A stretch of DNA of 39,651 nt from positions 1 to 39,651 of the forward strand of contig NZ_JAUNXX010000012.1 of NCBI RefSeq assembly GCF_030539555.1. Reading direction: 5' to 3'. Both the position numbers and the translations under genes were made by a program. Of this stretch, positions 23,015-32,160 are shown in pieces (positions within the stretch are counted from its first letter, which is position 1; each line of letters begins with the position of its first letter). Source of the DNA: Methanobrevibacter sp. Its GTDB lineage: Archaea; Methanobacteriota; Methanobacteria; Methanobacteriales; Methanobacteriaceae. The notes under the pieces were generated by a model. It saw only the letters and a program-made list of their open reading frames with translations, did no database searches and was not told where the DNA came from.

Positions 23015-24607
23015 TTATTTTAAAACAAATTTCTTGATGCCTATGAGACTTAAAAATATAGCTATCAGATAACCAATTAAAGAAATCACTGGCATGTCAA
23101 ATACTCTAGGACCGAAAGAGACAACTGATGAACCGACAATAAGGGCAGATATCAATGCAATTATTGAAACCTTATCAGTTATGTCCACTTCAAACTTAAA
23201 TTGCATTTCCTCATTATCAATCTTGTGAATTGTCCGTGTAAGAAGTTTCGGCAAAGCCTGAATCATATGTTCATATAAAATAAGATTACTTTTCTTGCTT
23301 TTCAAATACTTTTTAGGACTAATCCTTTGTTTAGCAATTTCTTTAGCAACTGGCTTGATTGATGCAAAAATATCAATTTCAGGATCCAGATTTTTAGCAA
23401 TTGCCTCAACCATTGATAATCCTCTTGCCATTGTGACAAACTCATTTGGAAGGATAACACCATATTCCTGCATAAGATTGAGAAGCTCTTCAAGAACTCC
23501 ATTGAAACGGTTAAGTTCGACACCGAAATATCTTCCAAACAAGTCATTCAAGTCCCTTTTTAAAGTTCTTGTTTCAATGTCATAATCCAAAATATCCATA
23601 TACATTAATTGATTTATTAAACCGTCAACATCCTGATCAACAAACAGCAACATCAACTCGGAAAGATTACGTTTGAACTCCTCATCAAAGAATCCCATCA
23701 TACCCAAATCAAGATAACACACAACATTGTTTTCCAAAATCATGATATTTCCCGGATGAGGGTCTCCATGGAAAAACCCGTCAATGAAGAGCTGCTGAAG
23801 ATAGGAATCAAGAACATTTTTTGCCAAAAGCTTTTTATCAAATTCGTCACTGCTGCTTTGATATACATCACTTAATTTTGTACCGTCTATAAATTCCATT
23901 GTTAAAACTTTTGATGTGCAATATTTGGAATAAGTGGCTGGAATATGAATATCAGGATTATCTTCAAAATTTAATTCGATACGTTGCATATTCATAAGTT
24001 CATTGTTATAATCAATTTCTTTGTGAATTGAACGGTCGAATTCTTCCATTATTCCAGGCAAGTTCAATTTTCTGAGATTAGATCTCAATTTATCGGCACG
24101 GCTTGCAACATATTTCATTATCCTTATGTCAAGGTCAATCTTATCAGTGATCCCTTCTTTTTGCACTTTAACTGCAACTCGCTCACCAGTACTCAATTTA
24201 GCTTCATGAACTTGACCTATGGATGCTGTTGCCAAATGTTCATGTGAGAAATCTTCAAATAAATCATCAATATTACCATGAAGTTCCCTTTCAACTATCT
24301 TTTTAACCTGATTATATGATATAGCAGGATTATCATCCTGCAAGTTCGCCAATTCATTAGCTATCCTTTCACCAACAATATCCGGTCTTGTACTTAATAG
24401 CTGACCCAATTTGATAAAAGTTGTCCCTAAATCCTGAAACATCAACCTTAATTTTACCGGAATCTCATCATCCAATAAAGGATTGATTGCATCATCATCG
24501 CTTTTACGTATTTTACTTTTTGCAGTTTGACCTAAAACTTCATCAAAGCCATATTTCTTTAAAGCTTCCCTAATTTCGCCCAAACGCTGTTTTGTTTCTT
24601 TATCCAT
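23015..24607 (-). CDS. UbiB/ABC1-family atypical kinase
   Basis: A 530-residue ABC1/ADCK/UbiB protein. Family signatures are present: FIKLGQLLSTRPD (about 64-76), the alanine-rich ATASIGQVHEAKL loop (126-138), VAVKVQ (145-150) with the lysine, HGDPHPGNIMIL (281-292) and YLDLGMMG. Two C-terminal hydrophobic segments (IIALISALIVGSSVV and VISLIGYLIAIFLSLIG) anchor it in the membrane. The family supports quinone or lipid metabolism in other organisms; methanobacteria lack ubiquinone, so the role here is unknown. I chose ATG 24607 over a TTG at 24616. The gene starts about 11 bases after the adhesin-like gene. Confidence 0.92.
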   Translation of the reverse strand: MDKETKQRLGEIREALKKYGFDEVLGQTAKSKIRKSDDDAINPLLDDEIPVKLRLMFQDLGTTFIKLGQLLSTRPDIVGERIANELANLQDDNPAISYNQVKKIVERELHGNIDDLFEDFSHEHLATASIGQVHEAKLSTGERVAVKVQKEGITDKIDLDIRIMKYVASRADKLRSNLRKLNLPGIMEEFDRSIHKEIDYNNELMNMQRIELNFEDNPDIHIPATYSKYCTSKVLTMEFIDGTKLSDVYQSSSDEFDKKLLAKNVLDSYLQQLFIDGFFHGDPHPGNIMILENNVVCYLDLGMMGFFDEEFKRNLSELMLLFVDQDVDGLINQLMYMDILDYDIETRTLKRDLNDLFGRYFGVELNRFNGVLEELLNLMQEYGVILPNEFVTMARGLSMVEAIAKNLDPEIDIFASIKPVAKEIAKQRISPKKYLKSKKSNLILYEHMIQALPKLLTRTIHKIDNEEMQFKFEVDITDKVSIIALISALIVGSSVVSFGPRVFDMPVISLIGYLIAIFLSLIGIKKFVLK

Positions 24608-24618
24608 AGAATCCAATC

Positions 24619-26082
24619 CTATTTCTTTACTTTAGCTGATTTTATTACAGTTAATTTACAATATTTAGCCAGATATTTAATAGTTTTACCAACTTCAAGT
24701 TTTTTCAATATGTTTTTCGTAATGGTAACCTTTGCAATACCTTTAGAATTGGTTTTTGCTTTGTAAATTTTTCCGTTGAATTTGAAAGCGATCGTTTTGC
24801 CTTTAATTAATGATTTTCCTTTTGTTAGTTTTGCAGTTAAAACAAGCTTTCCCGCTGATTTTTTAACATTCACAGAATTAAGTGCTAATTTCAAATAATT
24901 GAATACACAATTGGAAGTGGTTCCCCCATAAATGTCTCTTCCAGAAGTGGATGCCTTGTTATTTGTAAAAGTACATTTAACAGCTTTTACGCAGTGAATT
25001 TTATCTGAACTGGATGTTCTGAACCCATATATTGCACCGCCTTTGCTTGCAGTGTTTTTGGCAAATGTTGATTTTTGAATTAGATTATCATAATATTTGA
25101 TTTCAGAAATCCATTTTCCTTTGCTGTCATAATGTCCTGAGGATTCATGACATTTGAAGTAAACTGCACCCCCATACTTTTGAGCGGTGTTGGATGTGAA
25201 TTTGGAATTTTTGATAAAGACGTCCTTATTGGCAAACACTGCTCCACCTTTCTCTCCAGCTTTATTTAAGGTGAATGTGGATGATGCAATGTTTATATTG
25301 GAGAATGCATATATCGCCCCACCTCCACGACCTTTAGCTACGTTATTTTTAAAGACACACCCAGTCACTTTGTCTGTTAAAGACTTTAAAGTCACATCCA
25401 TAGTAATAGTAGGCATAAATTCCAATTTTCCATCAACAGTTCTATTTAGATAGAAGTCATGGTAAAACTTAACAGAGTTTTCAAAAGACAATGAGAAAAT
25501 CGCTCCCCCATCGCCATCGGCAACATTTTTATTGAAATTGGAATTTCTACAGTCCAGATATCCGACTGAATTGATTGCTCCTCCGCAGTAATATGCATAA
25601 TTGTTTGTAAAACTGCACTTGTTAACAGTCAGGTTTGCAAAGTTAAGTATTGCCCCACCATAGTACTTGGTGTGCCCGTTGACAAAGTTAATATTTTTTA
25701 ATGTGACTTTATTATGATTATCTACACCAAATAATGTCATGAAAATTCTGGATTTGGATTTCCCATCTAAAGTATGGCCTTTACCATCAATGGTCAAATT
25801 TTTATTTATAACAATTCCGATTTCATGAAATCCTTCATCATAAGTATAATCCCTATCCAGAGCAATTGTAGAACCATCTGAAGCATTATTGATTTTATTT
25901 TGAAGAGATGTGAAAGTTCCATCATTCATATCCCCAATTATTTCTTCTTGTGATGATTCTAATAATGAATTATTATCCTGATTGGATAATTGTGTTTCAT
26001 TAACATCACTAGCTGCAACACTAACAATACTGATAAAAAGTATCATTAAACATGCAGCTAAAAAAAACTTTTTATATTTCAT
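24619..26082 (-). CDS. Adhesin-like surface protein with parallel beta-helix
   Basis: A 487-residue secreted protein. A signal peptide (KKFFLAACLMILFISIVSVAA) starts the protein. Residues about 100-385 form right-handed beta-helix coils, seen as recurrent GGAI, N-N and S/C-x-F-x-x-N-x-A units (CSFTNNYAYYCGGAINS, TFTLNKAGEKGGAVF, KFTSNTAQKYGGAVYF). The C-terminal 80 residues are an immunoglobulin-like repeat rich in lysine (LVLTAKLTKGKSLIKGK, NSKGIAKVTI), typical of Methanobrevibacter adhesin-like proteins. There is no obvious transmembrane anchor. It is likely a cell-wall-associated adhesin, an inference. It sits just before the UbiB-like gene. Confidence 0.9.
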   Translation of the reverse strand: MKYKKFFLAACLMILFISIVSVAASDVNETQLSNQDNNSLLESSQEEIIGDMNDGTFTSLQNKINNASDGSTIALDRDYTYDEGFHEIGIVINKNLTIDGKGHTLDGKSKSRIFMTLFGVDNHNKVTLKNINFVNGHTKYYGGAILNFANLTVNKCSFTNNYAYYCGGAINSVGYLDCRNSNFNKNVADGDGGAIFSLSFENSVKFYHDFYLNRTVDGKLEFMPTITMDVTLKSLTDKVTGCVFKNNVAKGRGGGAIYAFSNINIASSTFTLNKAGEKGGAVFANKDVFIKNSKFTSNTAQKYGGAVYFKCHESSGHYDSKGKWISEIKYYDNLIQKSTFAKNTASKGGAIYGFRTSSSDKIHCVKAVKCTFTNNKASTSGRDIYGGTTSNCVFNYLKLALNSVNVKKSAGKLVLTAKLTKGKSLIKGKTIAFKFNGKIYKAKTNSKGIAKVTITKNILKKLEVGKTIKYLAKYCKLTVIKSAKVKK

Positions 26083-26220
26083 ATAATAAGACCTTCCAAT
26101 TTTTAGTTAATATAATTTTTAATATTACACAAATAAAAATATATCCTTAAATAATTACAAATGTTTAATAAATAATACAATATAATATAAATATAAGAAT
26201 ATATTGATGTGAGGAATTAC

Positions 26221-28080
26221 ATGGGTGATAGGAATTTTAATAATATTTTTGAAATTATAAAAAAAGACTTTAAATCCGCACTTTCAAATCCTATTGTTAC
26301 AATTGTTTTAATAGGATTGATTATATTGCCTTCCCTTTATGCACTATTGAATATTCAGGCTTGTTGGGATCCGTATGGAAATACAGGAGACGTTACATTT
26401 GCAATCGCAAACCTTGATGAAGGTGCTACTTTTGAAGGTACGACTATGAATGTTGGAAATGAACTGGTCAAGGATTTAAAAAATAATGACAAGTTTAATT
26501 GGACATTTGTCACAGAAGATGAACTTCGTGATGGTGTTTATAAGGGAGAGTATTATGCAGGAATTGTTATACCCAAAAACCTGAGTAAAAATATTATTTC
26601 AATAGCTGGTGATAATCCTCAGCAGGCCAAACTGGAATATATCGTCAATATGAAACAAAATCCGGTAGCTGCAAAATTGACAGACACAGGCTCTACTGCA
26701 GTTTATACTGCATTGAACGCAAAAATCATTGAGATAATAAACCTTGCAGCCTACGGTAAACTTGGAGAACTGCAGGAAGGTTTATCTTCAGGTGCTAGCC
26801 AACTGGCAAGTGGTGGAAGCCAGCTTCAAGCGGGTTCAGCACAGATATCTTCCGGAGCAAGCCAGGTATCTTCCGGAGTAGGTGATGTTAAGGACGGTGC
26901 AAGCCAAGTTCAAAATGGTGCCCAAGAGGTAAATAATGGAGTAAGTTCAGTTCAGCAAGGTTCGATAAAAATTCAAAATGGTGCCCAAGAGGTAAATAAT
27001 GGAGCGAGTTCAGTTCAACAGGGTTCCGCACAAGTTAAAAGCGGTGCCAACCAAGTTCAACAAGGTTCTGAAGAATTGGAATCCGCTGTGGACCCATCCT
27101 TAATTCCAGATGGTCCAGTTAAAGAGTATGTTTCAGGCAATGCTAAACTTGCAAGTGGTACCAGTCAAGTAGCTAATGGAGCTAGCAGGTTAGCAGACGG
27201 ATCAGTGCAACTAGCAGAAGGCTCATCAAATCTTGCAAACGGTTCCAGCCAATTAGCTGACGGATCAGTGCAACTAGCAGAAGGTTCTCTTGCCCTTGCA
27301 GCCGGCTCAGAATTGCTTTCAAATGCCGCAACACAGGCATTATTTACAGCAGCAGCCTCCCTTGCTTCATCTGCAGATTCTCTTGCAAGCATCACAGGCA
27401 TTAACGAAACAATGCTTGGAGATTACTTCTATTCTCCGGTGAAATTGGACAGACATGAACTGTTCTCAGTACCTGACTACGGATCACAGGTATCTCCATT
27501 CTATCTTGTTTTATCCATGTGGGTTGGTGCTTTAATTACATGTGCAATGTTAAAACCTGGAACCAGCGAAGGAACCAAATATTCTTCTCTTGAGATGTAT
27601 GCAGGTAAGGCAGTGATATTTTTAGTCATGAGCCTGCTGCAGGTCACAGTTACAATAATAGGTGCACATATCTTAGGAATATATATTGAAAATGAAATAT
27701 TATTTGCACTTTCCTGTTATCTTGTATCGGCAGTATTTATGGTTTTAGTTTATTCACTAGTATCTGCGTTAGGTGATGTTGGAAAAGCAGTTGCAATTGT
27801 TCTTTTGGTAATTCAGATATCCGGAACCGGAGGAATATACCCTGTTGAAATCATGGCACAATTTTTCAGAGTTCTAAATCCTTATCTGCCAATGACATAT
27901 GCAATAACATTGATACGTGAAGCCCAACTGGGATTAATCTGGTCAAATTACCTTCCGGCATTAATAATCCTTCTGGGTATTGGACTGGCAACAGTCATTG
28001 TCATGATGATTATTAAAGAGAAAGCGGATAAGGCAACACATTACTTTGAAGAACGTTTAGAAGACAGTGGATTATTTTAG
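26221..28080 (+). CDS. YhgE/Pip-family membrane protein with repeat-rich outer domain
   Basis: A 619-residue protein with one N-terminal membrane segment (PIVTIVLIGLIILPSLYALLN), a large outer domain and about five C-terminal membrane segments of ABC-2 permease type, the layout of YhgE/Pip proteins. The outer domain (about residues 190-370) has glycine/serine/alanine-rich heptads such as SQLASGGSQLQAGSAQISSG, a coiled-coil-like repeat. Two segments are near-exact 63-nt repeats. I chose ATG 26221, which has a GAGG site; an upstream GTG at 26209 is in frame. The role may be in export or cell-surface function; relatives act as phage receptors in Lactococcus. The substrate is unknown. Confidence 0.88.
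   Translation: MGDRNFNNIFEIIKKDFKSALSNPIVTIVLIGLIILPSLYALLNIQACWDPYGNTGDVTFAIANLDEGATFEGTTMNVGNELVKDLKNNDKFNWTFVTEDELRDGVYKGEYYAGIVIPKNLSKNIISIAGDNPQQAKLEYIVNMKQNPVAAKLTDTGSTAVYTALNAKIIEIINLAAYGKLGELQEGLSSGASQLASGGSQLQAGSAQISSGASQVSSGVGDVKDGASQVQNGAQEVNNGVSSVQQGSIKIQNGAQEVNNGASSVQQGSAQVKSGANQVQQGSEELESAVDPSLIPDGPVKEYVSGNAKLASGTSQVANGASRLADGSVQLAEGSSNLANGSSQLADGSVQLAEGSLALAAGSELLSNAATQALFTAAASLASSADSLASITGINETMLGDYFYSPVKLDRHELFSVPDYGSQVSPFYLVLSMWVGALITCAMLKPGTSEGTKYSSLEMYAGKAVIFLVMSLLQVTVTIIGAHILGIYIENEILFALSCYLVSAVFMVLVYSLVSALGDVGKAVAIVLLVIQISGTGGIYPVEIMAQFFRVLNPYLPMTYAITLIREAQLGLIWSNYLPALIILLGIGLATVIVMMIIKEKADKATHYFEERLEDSGLF
26909..27284 (+). repeat. Two 63-nt-period repeats in the Pip coding region
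   Basis: A 33-bp segment at 26909-26941 recurs exactly at 26972-27004, and a 32-bp segment at 27190-27221 recurs with one mismatch at 27253-27284. Both pairs are 63 nt apart, which is 21 codons or three heptads. This suggests repeat expansion or contraction in the coiled-coil region without frame loss. Confidence 0.8.
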
Positions 28081-28118
28081 AAGTTGAAATCTTTCAACTT
28101 CAAATATTTATTTTTTTT
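28081..28118 (+). terminator. Hairpin plus T8 terminator after the Pip-like gene
   Basis: Perfect 9-bp arms AAGTTGAAA and TTTCAACTT directly after the stop codon, then CAAATATTTA and eight Ts. Confidence 0.75.
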
Positions 28119-28434
28119 AGATAATTAATTGAATGTATTAGAAATAATTAAAATATCATCACATCATATTCATGAAAGAACATTCAAAGCAAAAACAAAT
28201 TAGTTGCAAGTGTTATCATCAACACCACTTACCTGAAAAATCTTCAAATTAGTGGAAAATCCATTACAAGGTAAGTTTTAGAAAATTAATATCATTCAAT
28301 AATCTAAAACAACCATTATCATTCAAAATCATGAAGACAATGCAATAACATTAAGCTAGATTGAATTAAACAAACAAAAATCTTAAAAAAGTTCATTTTA
28401 AACAAACAAAAAAATAAAAAAAATTAAGGAGATT
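28119..28434. other. Non-coding region with possible RNA structure
   Basis: About 316 bp with no supported gene. It includes GTGTT/AACAC (28210-28214 and 28221-28225) and ACTTACCT/AGGTAAGT (28227-28234 and 28269-28276), two stems side by side. The strand is unclear; it lies downstream of both the Pip-like and symporter genes. An ncRNA or 3' region are both possible; evidence is weak. Confidence 0.35.
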
Positions 28435-28548
28435 TCAATCTCCCTTATTCCAGTTTACAATACCATAAACAACACATAAAAGTGTGGATAATATAATTCC
28501 AAGATATACTCCCCAAATCCATGGATCTTCAATTCCTAAAATTACCAT
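28435..28548 (-). CDS. Symporter small accessory protein (37 aa)
   Basis: A 37-residue protein (MVILGIEDPWIWGVYLGIIL, then STLLCVVYGIVNWNKGD) with one membrane segment. It matches the short accessory subunit found next to some sodium:solute symporters, including the DPWIW start and YGIVNWN end. Its ATG overlaps the stop of the symporter by one base (TAATG), so translation is coupled. It most likely stabilises or modifies the symporter in the membrane, which is inference from the conserved pairing. It is too short for many gene callers. Confidence 0.85.
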   Translation of the reverse strand: MVILGIEDPWIWGVYLGIILSTLLCVVYGIVNWNKGD

Positions 28549-30158
28549 TATGCATCACTTCCTTTTTTGCCTATGTTTTCAAATGCTTTATCAATTACAT
28601 CCTGTGCTGGAGGTTTGGTAAGTAAACTTACTACAATTGTAAATATTGCTGAAACCGGCACTGCGATTAACATTACGTCGATGAATGGCCATGGTGCAGC
28701 AGGCAGGATTGTTTCCATGCCAAGCAAGAATTTGCATATTCCTAGTCCGACAGCAGTCTTTTTAAATACGAATATTAACCAGAACAGACTTACAAAAGTT
28801 CCGGATACAATACCTGCAATGGCTCCAAGCCGTGTAATTCCTTTCCAATAGAGTGCACCTAAAAATACCGGCAAGAATGCTGCTGCACATATTTCAAAGA
28901 ATAGGCTTGTACCTAAAGCAACTACACTTCCTGGAAGGGAATATGCCATCACCAAAGCCAATATGATAGCTATTAGAATACCTATTCTTGAGATGGATAC
29001 TTGGTCAAGCTTTTGTTTGGATTTATCCCTTATTGTACCATAGATATCTACACCGAATGCAGTTCCTTGAGTGTGAAGCTGTGAAGATATTGTGGACATT
29101 GCAGCTGCAATTAATGAGAGTAAGAAAATGTATACAAACCATTCAGGCAATGCCATAGTAATGAATGTCGGAATAATCTTATCAATGTTTCCTCCGACCA
29201 CATCAACTGCAATTTTGCCCATCTTATCAAAGAAATATACATTTGAAAGGGATCCTACAATATATGCTGTGGTTGGCATGACAGCAATGAATATTCCTCC
29301 AATTAAAACAGACCTGTTTAATTCCTTATCTGATTTAACTGTCATGAACCTTACAATCAGGGAAGGTTGAGCAAGCACACCTATACCTACACCAATAAGA
29401 GTTGAGGATACAAGTGACCACCAGAACGGAGTTCCGAATTCCGGAAACGAAGTCCATCCCGTACCACCCGTTGCAATTGCATCAGCAGGATATAAATTAA
29501 CCATACCTGAAAGTGCAGTGTTTGCTGTGCTGACACCTCCAAGCAACCAATATACAAATACAAGTAAAAATACCATTGCAATAACCATAATGGTTCCTTG
29601 CAATGCATCAGTATACATTACCCCACGGATTCCACCGAACAGCACATAGAATGTGATAATGATTGATAATATTAAGAGAGCAATACCGAAATCAATCAAT
29701 AAAGATGATTCCAAGAATCTTGCAGCTCCAATCAATACAACTGCCGCATAGATAGGCATTGCACAAAAAATAATTAAACCAGATGCATAATGAATAAATT
29801 TACTGTCAAAACGTTTTCCTAAAAACTCCGGGAATGTTAATGAACCTAAAGAATGTCCCATCCTACGAGTTCTTTTTCCTAAAAATACAAATGCGATGAA
29901 TACTCCTATGATGATATTCAAGAATGCAAGCCATAAAACACTCATACCATATTCACCGGCAACTCCTCCAAAACCGACGATAGCTGCTGTAGAAATAAAC
30001 GTTGCCCCATAACTCATTGCCATGATAAATGGGTGTGTATCTTTTCCAGCAATCATGAAGTCTTCAGAGGAATTAGTTTTTTTGTATGCGTAATAACCTA
30101 CAAATACCAATGCGAAAATGTAGATTATAAATACAATTGCCAAAATCATTACGTCCAT
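28548..30158 (-). CDS. Sodium:solute symporter (SSS family)
   Basis: A 536-residue symporter with about 13 membrane segments. Early signatures include GYYAYKKTNSSEDFMIAGKD and MSYGATFISTAAIVGFGGVAG, and AAAMSTISSQLHTQGTAFGVD (about residues 360-380) is the conserved SSS Na+-site region. The family imports substrates such as amino acids, sugars, acetate or aryl acids with Na+. The neighbours (phenylacetate-CoA ligase, ACT protein, IorAB) make an aryl acid a plausible substrate, but this is inference. ATG 30158 has a GAGGTAA site. It is coupled to the 37-residue accessory subunit. Confidence 0.9.
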   Translation of the reverse strand: MDVMILAIVFIIYIFALVFVGYYAYKKTNSSEDFMIAGKDTHPFIMAMSYGATFISTAAIVGFGGVAGEYGMSVLWLAFLNIIIGVFIAFVFLGKRTRRMGHSLGSLTFPEFLGKRFDSKFIHYASGLIIFCAMPIYAAVVLIGAARFLESSLLIDFGIALLILSIIITFYVLFGGIRGVMYTDALQGTIMVIAMVFLLVFVYWLLGGVSTANTALSGMVNLYPADAIATGGTGWTSFPEFGTPFWWSLVSSTLIGVGIGVLAQPSLIVRFMTVKSDKELNRSVLIGGIFIAVMPTTAYIVGSLSNVYFFDKMGKIAVDVVGGNIDKIIPTFITMALPEWFVYIFLLSLIAAAMSTISSQLHTQGTAFGVDIYGTIRDKSKQKLDQVSISRIGILIAIILALVMAYSLPGSVVALGTSLFFEICAAAFLPVFLGALYWKGITRLGAIAGIVSGTFVSLFWLIFVFKKTAVGLGICKFLLGMETILPAAPWPFIDVMLIAVPVSAIFTIVVSLLTKPPAQDVIDKAFENIGKKGSDA

Positions 30159-30242
30159 AAATAATTACCTCTAAATTTCAAAGATTAATATTACAATTAA
30201 ATTTATTAATGAATAAATATATAAATATTAGCATAAATATAC

Positions 30243-30268
30243 ATTAATGTACACTAAAGTACATTAAT
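30243..30268. promoter_or_regulatory. Inverted repeat with TGTACA in the symporter/paaK divergent promoter
   Basis: Perfect 10-bp arms ATTAATGTAC and GTACATTAAT with a 6-bp spacer. The left arm and spacer create a TGTACA, and the right arm an AGTACA. It lies between the TATA-like elements of the divergent symporter and phenylacetate-CoA ligase genes. TGTACA is the reported TrpY box in Methanothermobacter. Both the location and the genes (aromatic acids) fit, but TrpY binding is inference. Confidence 0.55.
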
Positions 30269-30270
30269 TA

Positions 30271-30285
30271 AGTTTAAATTAAACT
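30271..30285. promoter_or_regulatory. Palindrome AGTTTAA-A-TTAAACT
   Basis: A 15-bp palindrome with 7-bp arms, three bases beyond the TGTACA repeat. It may be a second operator or part of the paaK promoter. The AT-rich context makes chance more likely. Confidence 0.3.
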
Positions 30286-30395
30286 AAAGGAAATATATAC
30301 TATTTCAAGTTTTATCTAAACAAAATTATAAACTTTTATATTAATGAAATGCAATATTTAAACATATTAAGAAAATTCATTAAAATAGGGATATT

Positions 30396-31697
30396 ATGTT
30401 TTGGAACGAAAAAGCGGAATGCATGAACAAAGAAGAAAAAGAAGCGGTCCAACTTAAAAGACTTCAGGAAACTGTAAAAAACGCATATGAAAATGTTGAG
30501 TTTTATAAAAAAAGATTTGATGAAATCGGTTTGAAACCAGAAGACATCAAAACTTTAAAAGACATTGAAAAAATTCCATTCACAACCAAAAGTGACTTAA
30601 GGGAAGCCTACCCATTAGGATTACTTGCAGTCCCCCGTGAAGAAATCGTTGAAGTGCATGCATCCTCCGGAACAACAGGAAAACCAACTGTAACTGCATA
30701 CACCCAAAATGATTTAGACATATGGGGAGAATGTATTGCACGTGGTTTAAAAATGGCCGGGGCTGAAAAAGATTATATCATACAAAATGCATACGGATAC
30801 GGTTTATTTACTGGAGGATTCGGAATTCACCACGGCGGAAATAAAATGGGTGCAATTACAATACCAATTTCCGCAGGAAATACCCAGAGGCAACTAGACA
30901 CAATGGTTGATTTCCAAAGTGACATTCTAACATGCACCCCATCATATGCAATGTATTTAGGAGAGTCCAGAGAAAAGGCTGGAATATCCCTTGAAGACAT
31001 CAACCTGAAAGCAGGAATACATGGAGCCGAAATGTGGACTGATGAAATGAGAAAAAGAATCGAATCATCCCTTGGAATTAAAACATACAACATCTACGGA
31101 TTAACCGAAGTTATGGGCCCGGGTGTTGCGCAAGAATGTTCAGAGCAAAACGGAATGCACATTCAAGATGACCAGTTCTACCCTGAAATCATTAATTCAG
31201 ATACCGGAGAAACCCTCGACTACGGTGAAAAAGGAGAACTTGTTCTAACTTCACTTACCAAAACTGGAATGCCTATTTTAAGATTCAGAACAAAGGATCT
31301 GACTTCACTCATTGGGGAAAAATGTGAATGTGGAAGAACAACAGTTAGAATGACCAGAATCACAGGAAGAAGTGACGACATGTTGAAAATCAAAGGAGTT
31401 ATGGTTTTCCCATCACAAATTGAAAAAGCATTGCTTAAAATATCCGGAATTAGCCCTAACTACATGATTCATGTAACAAGACCGGATATCTTGGATGAAG
31501 TGGAAGTTAAAGTAGAAGCTTCAAAAGAATTATTCTCAGATGAAATGAAAGAAATGGAAAAAGTAGAAAAACAAATCCAAGCATCAATTAGGTCTGAAAC
31601 AGGTTTAAGAGTGGATGTAAGTATTGTCGAACCTGAAACACTACCAAGAAGCGAAGGTAAAGCTGTACGTGTAATTGATGAAAGGAATTTTGAATAG
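30396..31697 (+). CDS. paaK: Phenylacetate-CoA ligase-like enzyme
   Basis: A 433-residue ANL-superfamily ligase of PaaK type, which activates aryl acids (phenylacetate or indoleacetate) to CoA thioesters using [22 protein letters not shown] is the P-loop, [16 protein letters not shown] is the A5-like region, RTKDLTSLI and [23 protein letters not shown] are the hinge and CoA region, and the C-terminus ends with the lysine of RSEGKAVRV. The length is typical. In Methanococcus maripaludis such an enzyme with indolepyruvate oxidoreductase lets arylacetates be turned into aromatic amino acids. Here the ACT protein follows by nine bases. The exact substrate is not determined. Confidence 0.92.
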   Translation: MFWNEKAECMNKEEKEAVQLKRLQETVKNAYENVEFYKKRFDEIGLKPEDIKTLKDIEKIPFTTKSDLREAYPLGLLAVPREEIVEVHASSGTTGKPTVTAYTQNDLDIWGECIARGLKMAGAEKDYIIQNAYGYGLFTGGFGIHHGGNKMGAITIPISAGNTQRQLDTMVDFQSDILTCTPSYAMYLGESREKAGISLEDINLKAGIHGAEMWTDEMRKRIESSLGIKTYNIYGLTEVMGPGVAQECSEQNGMHIQDDQFYPEIINSDTGETLDYGEKGELVLTSLTKTGMPILRFRTKDLTSLIGEKCECGRTTVRMTRITGRSDDMLKIKGVMVFPSQIEKALLKISGISPNYMIHVTRPDILDEVEVKVEASKELFSDEMKEMEKVEKQIQASIRSETGLRVDVSIVEPETLPRSEGKAVRVIDERNFE

Positions 31698-31705
31698 GTG
31701 ATAAA

Positions 31706-32137
31706 ATGGCAGTAAAACAAATTTCAATCTTTGTAGAAAACAAAGAAGGCAGAATCAAAAAAGCAATCGACACATTAGCTAAAGAAAATATTAACATCCG
31801 CGCACTTTCAATAGCAGACACTACAAAATATGGAATCTTAAGATTAATAGTTTCAAATAATGAAAAAGCAATTGAAGCTCTTGAAAAAAATAATTTCATC
31901 GTAAAAGAAAACGAAGTAATTATTTTAGCTGTGCCTGACGAACCTAATGGATTAAATTCCACATTAGCTGTTTTTGATGAAAAAGAAATTAACTTAGAAT
32001 ACTTGTATGCTTTTGTAAGTAGTAATACCGACGAAGCTATTGTGGTAATGAGATTAGAAAATATGGAAAAAGCTATCGAAGCTTTAAACGAAAGTGATGT
32101 TAAAATATTAGATGAAGAAGATATTAAAGAATTATAG
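31706..32137 (+). CDS. Double ACT-domain protein
   Basis: A 143-residue protein with two ACT domains. The first starts KQISIFVENKEGRIKKAIDTL with the ligand loop, and the second starts NSTLAVFDEKEINLEYLYAF. ACT domains bind amino acids and regulate metabolic enzymes. This protein commonly sits beside phenylacetate-CoA ligase in methanogens, so it may sense an aromatic amino acid and control the ligase, an inference. A GGTGAT site precedes the ATG. The gene ends in a hairpin overlapping its stop codon. Confidence 0.92.
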   Translation: MAVKQISIFVENKEGRIKKAIDTLAKENINIRALSIADTTKYGILRLIVSNNEKAIEALEKNNFIVKENEVIILAVPDEPNGLNSTLAVFDEKEINLEYLYAFVSSNTDEAIVVMRLENMEKAIEALNESDVKILDEEDIKEL

Positions 32138-32158
32138 AAAAGATTAACTTCTTTTCTA
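32135..32158. terminator. Hairpin terminator after the ACT gene
   Basis: Perfect 9-bp arms TAGAAAAGA and TCTTTTCTA with a 6-base loop; the left arm includes the stop codon TAG. The plus strand continues T-rich. It could also terminate the opposite-strand broken gene, whose stop is at 32161. Confidence 0.65.
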
Positions 32159-32160
32159 CA

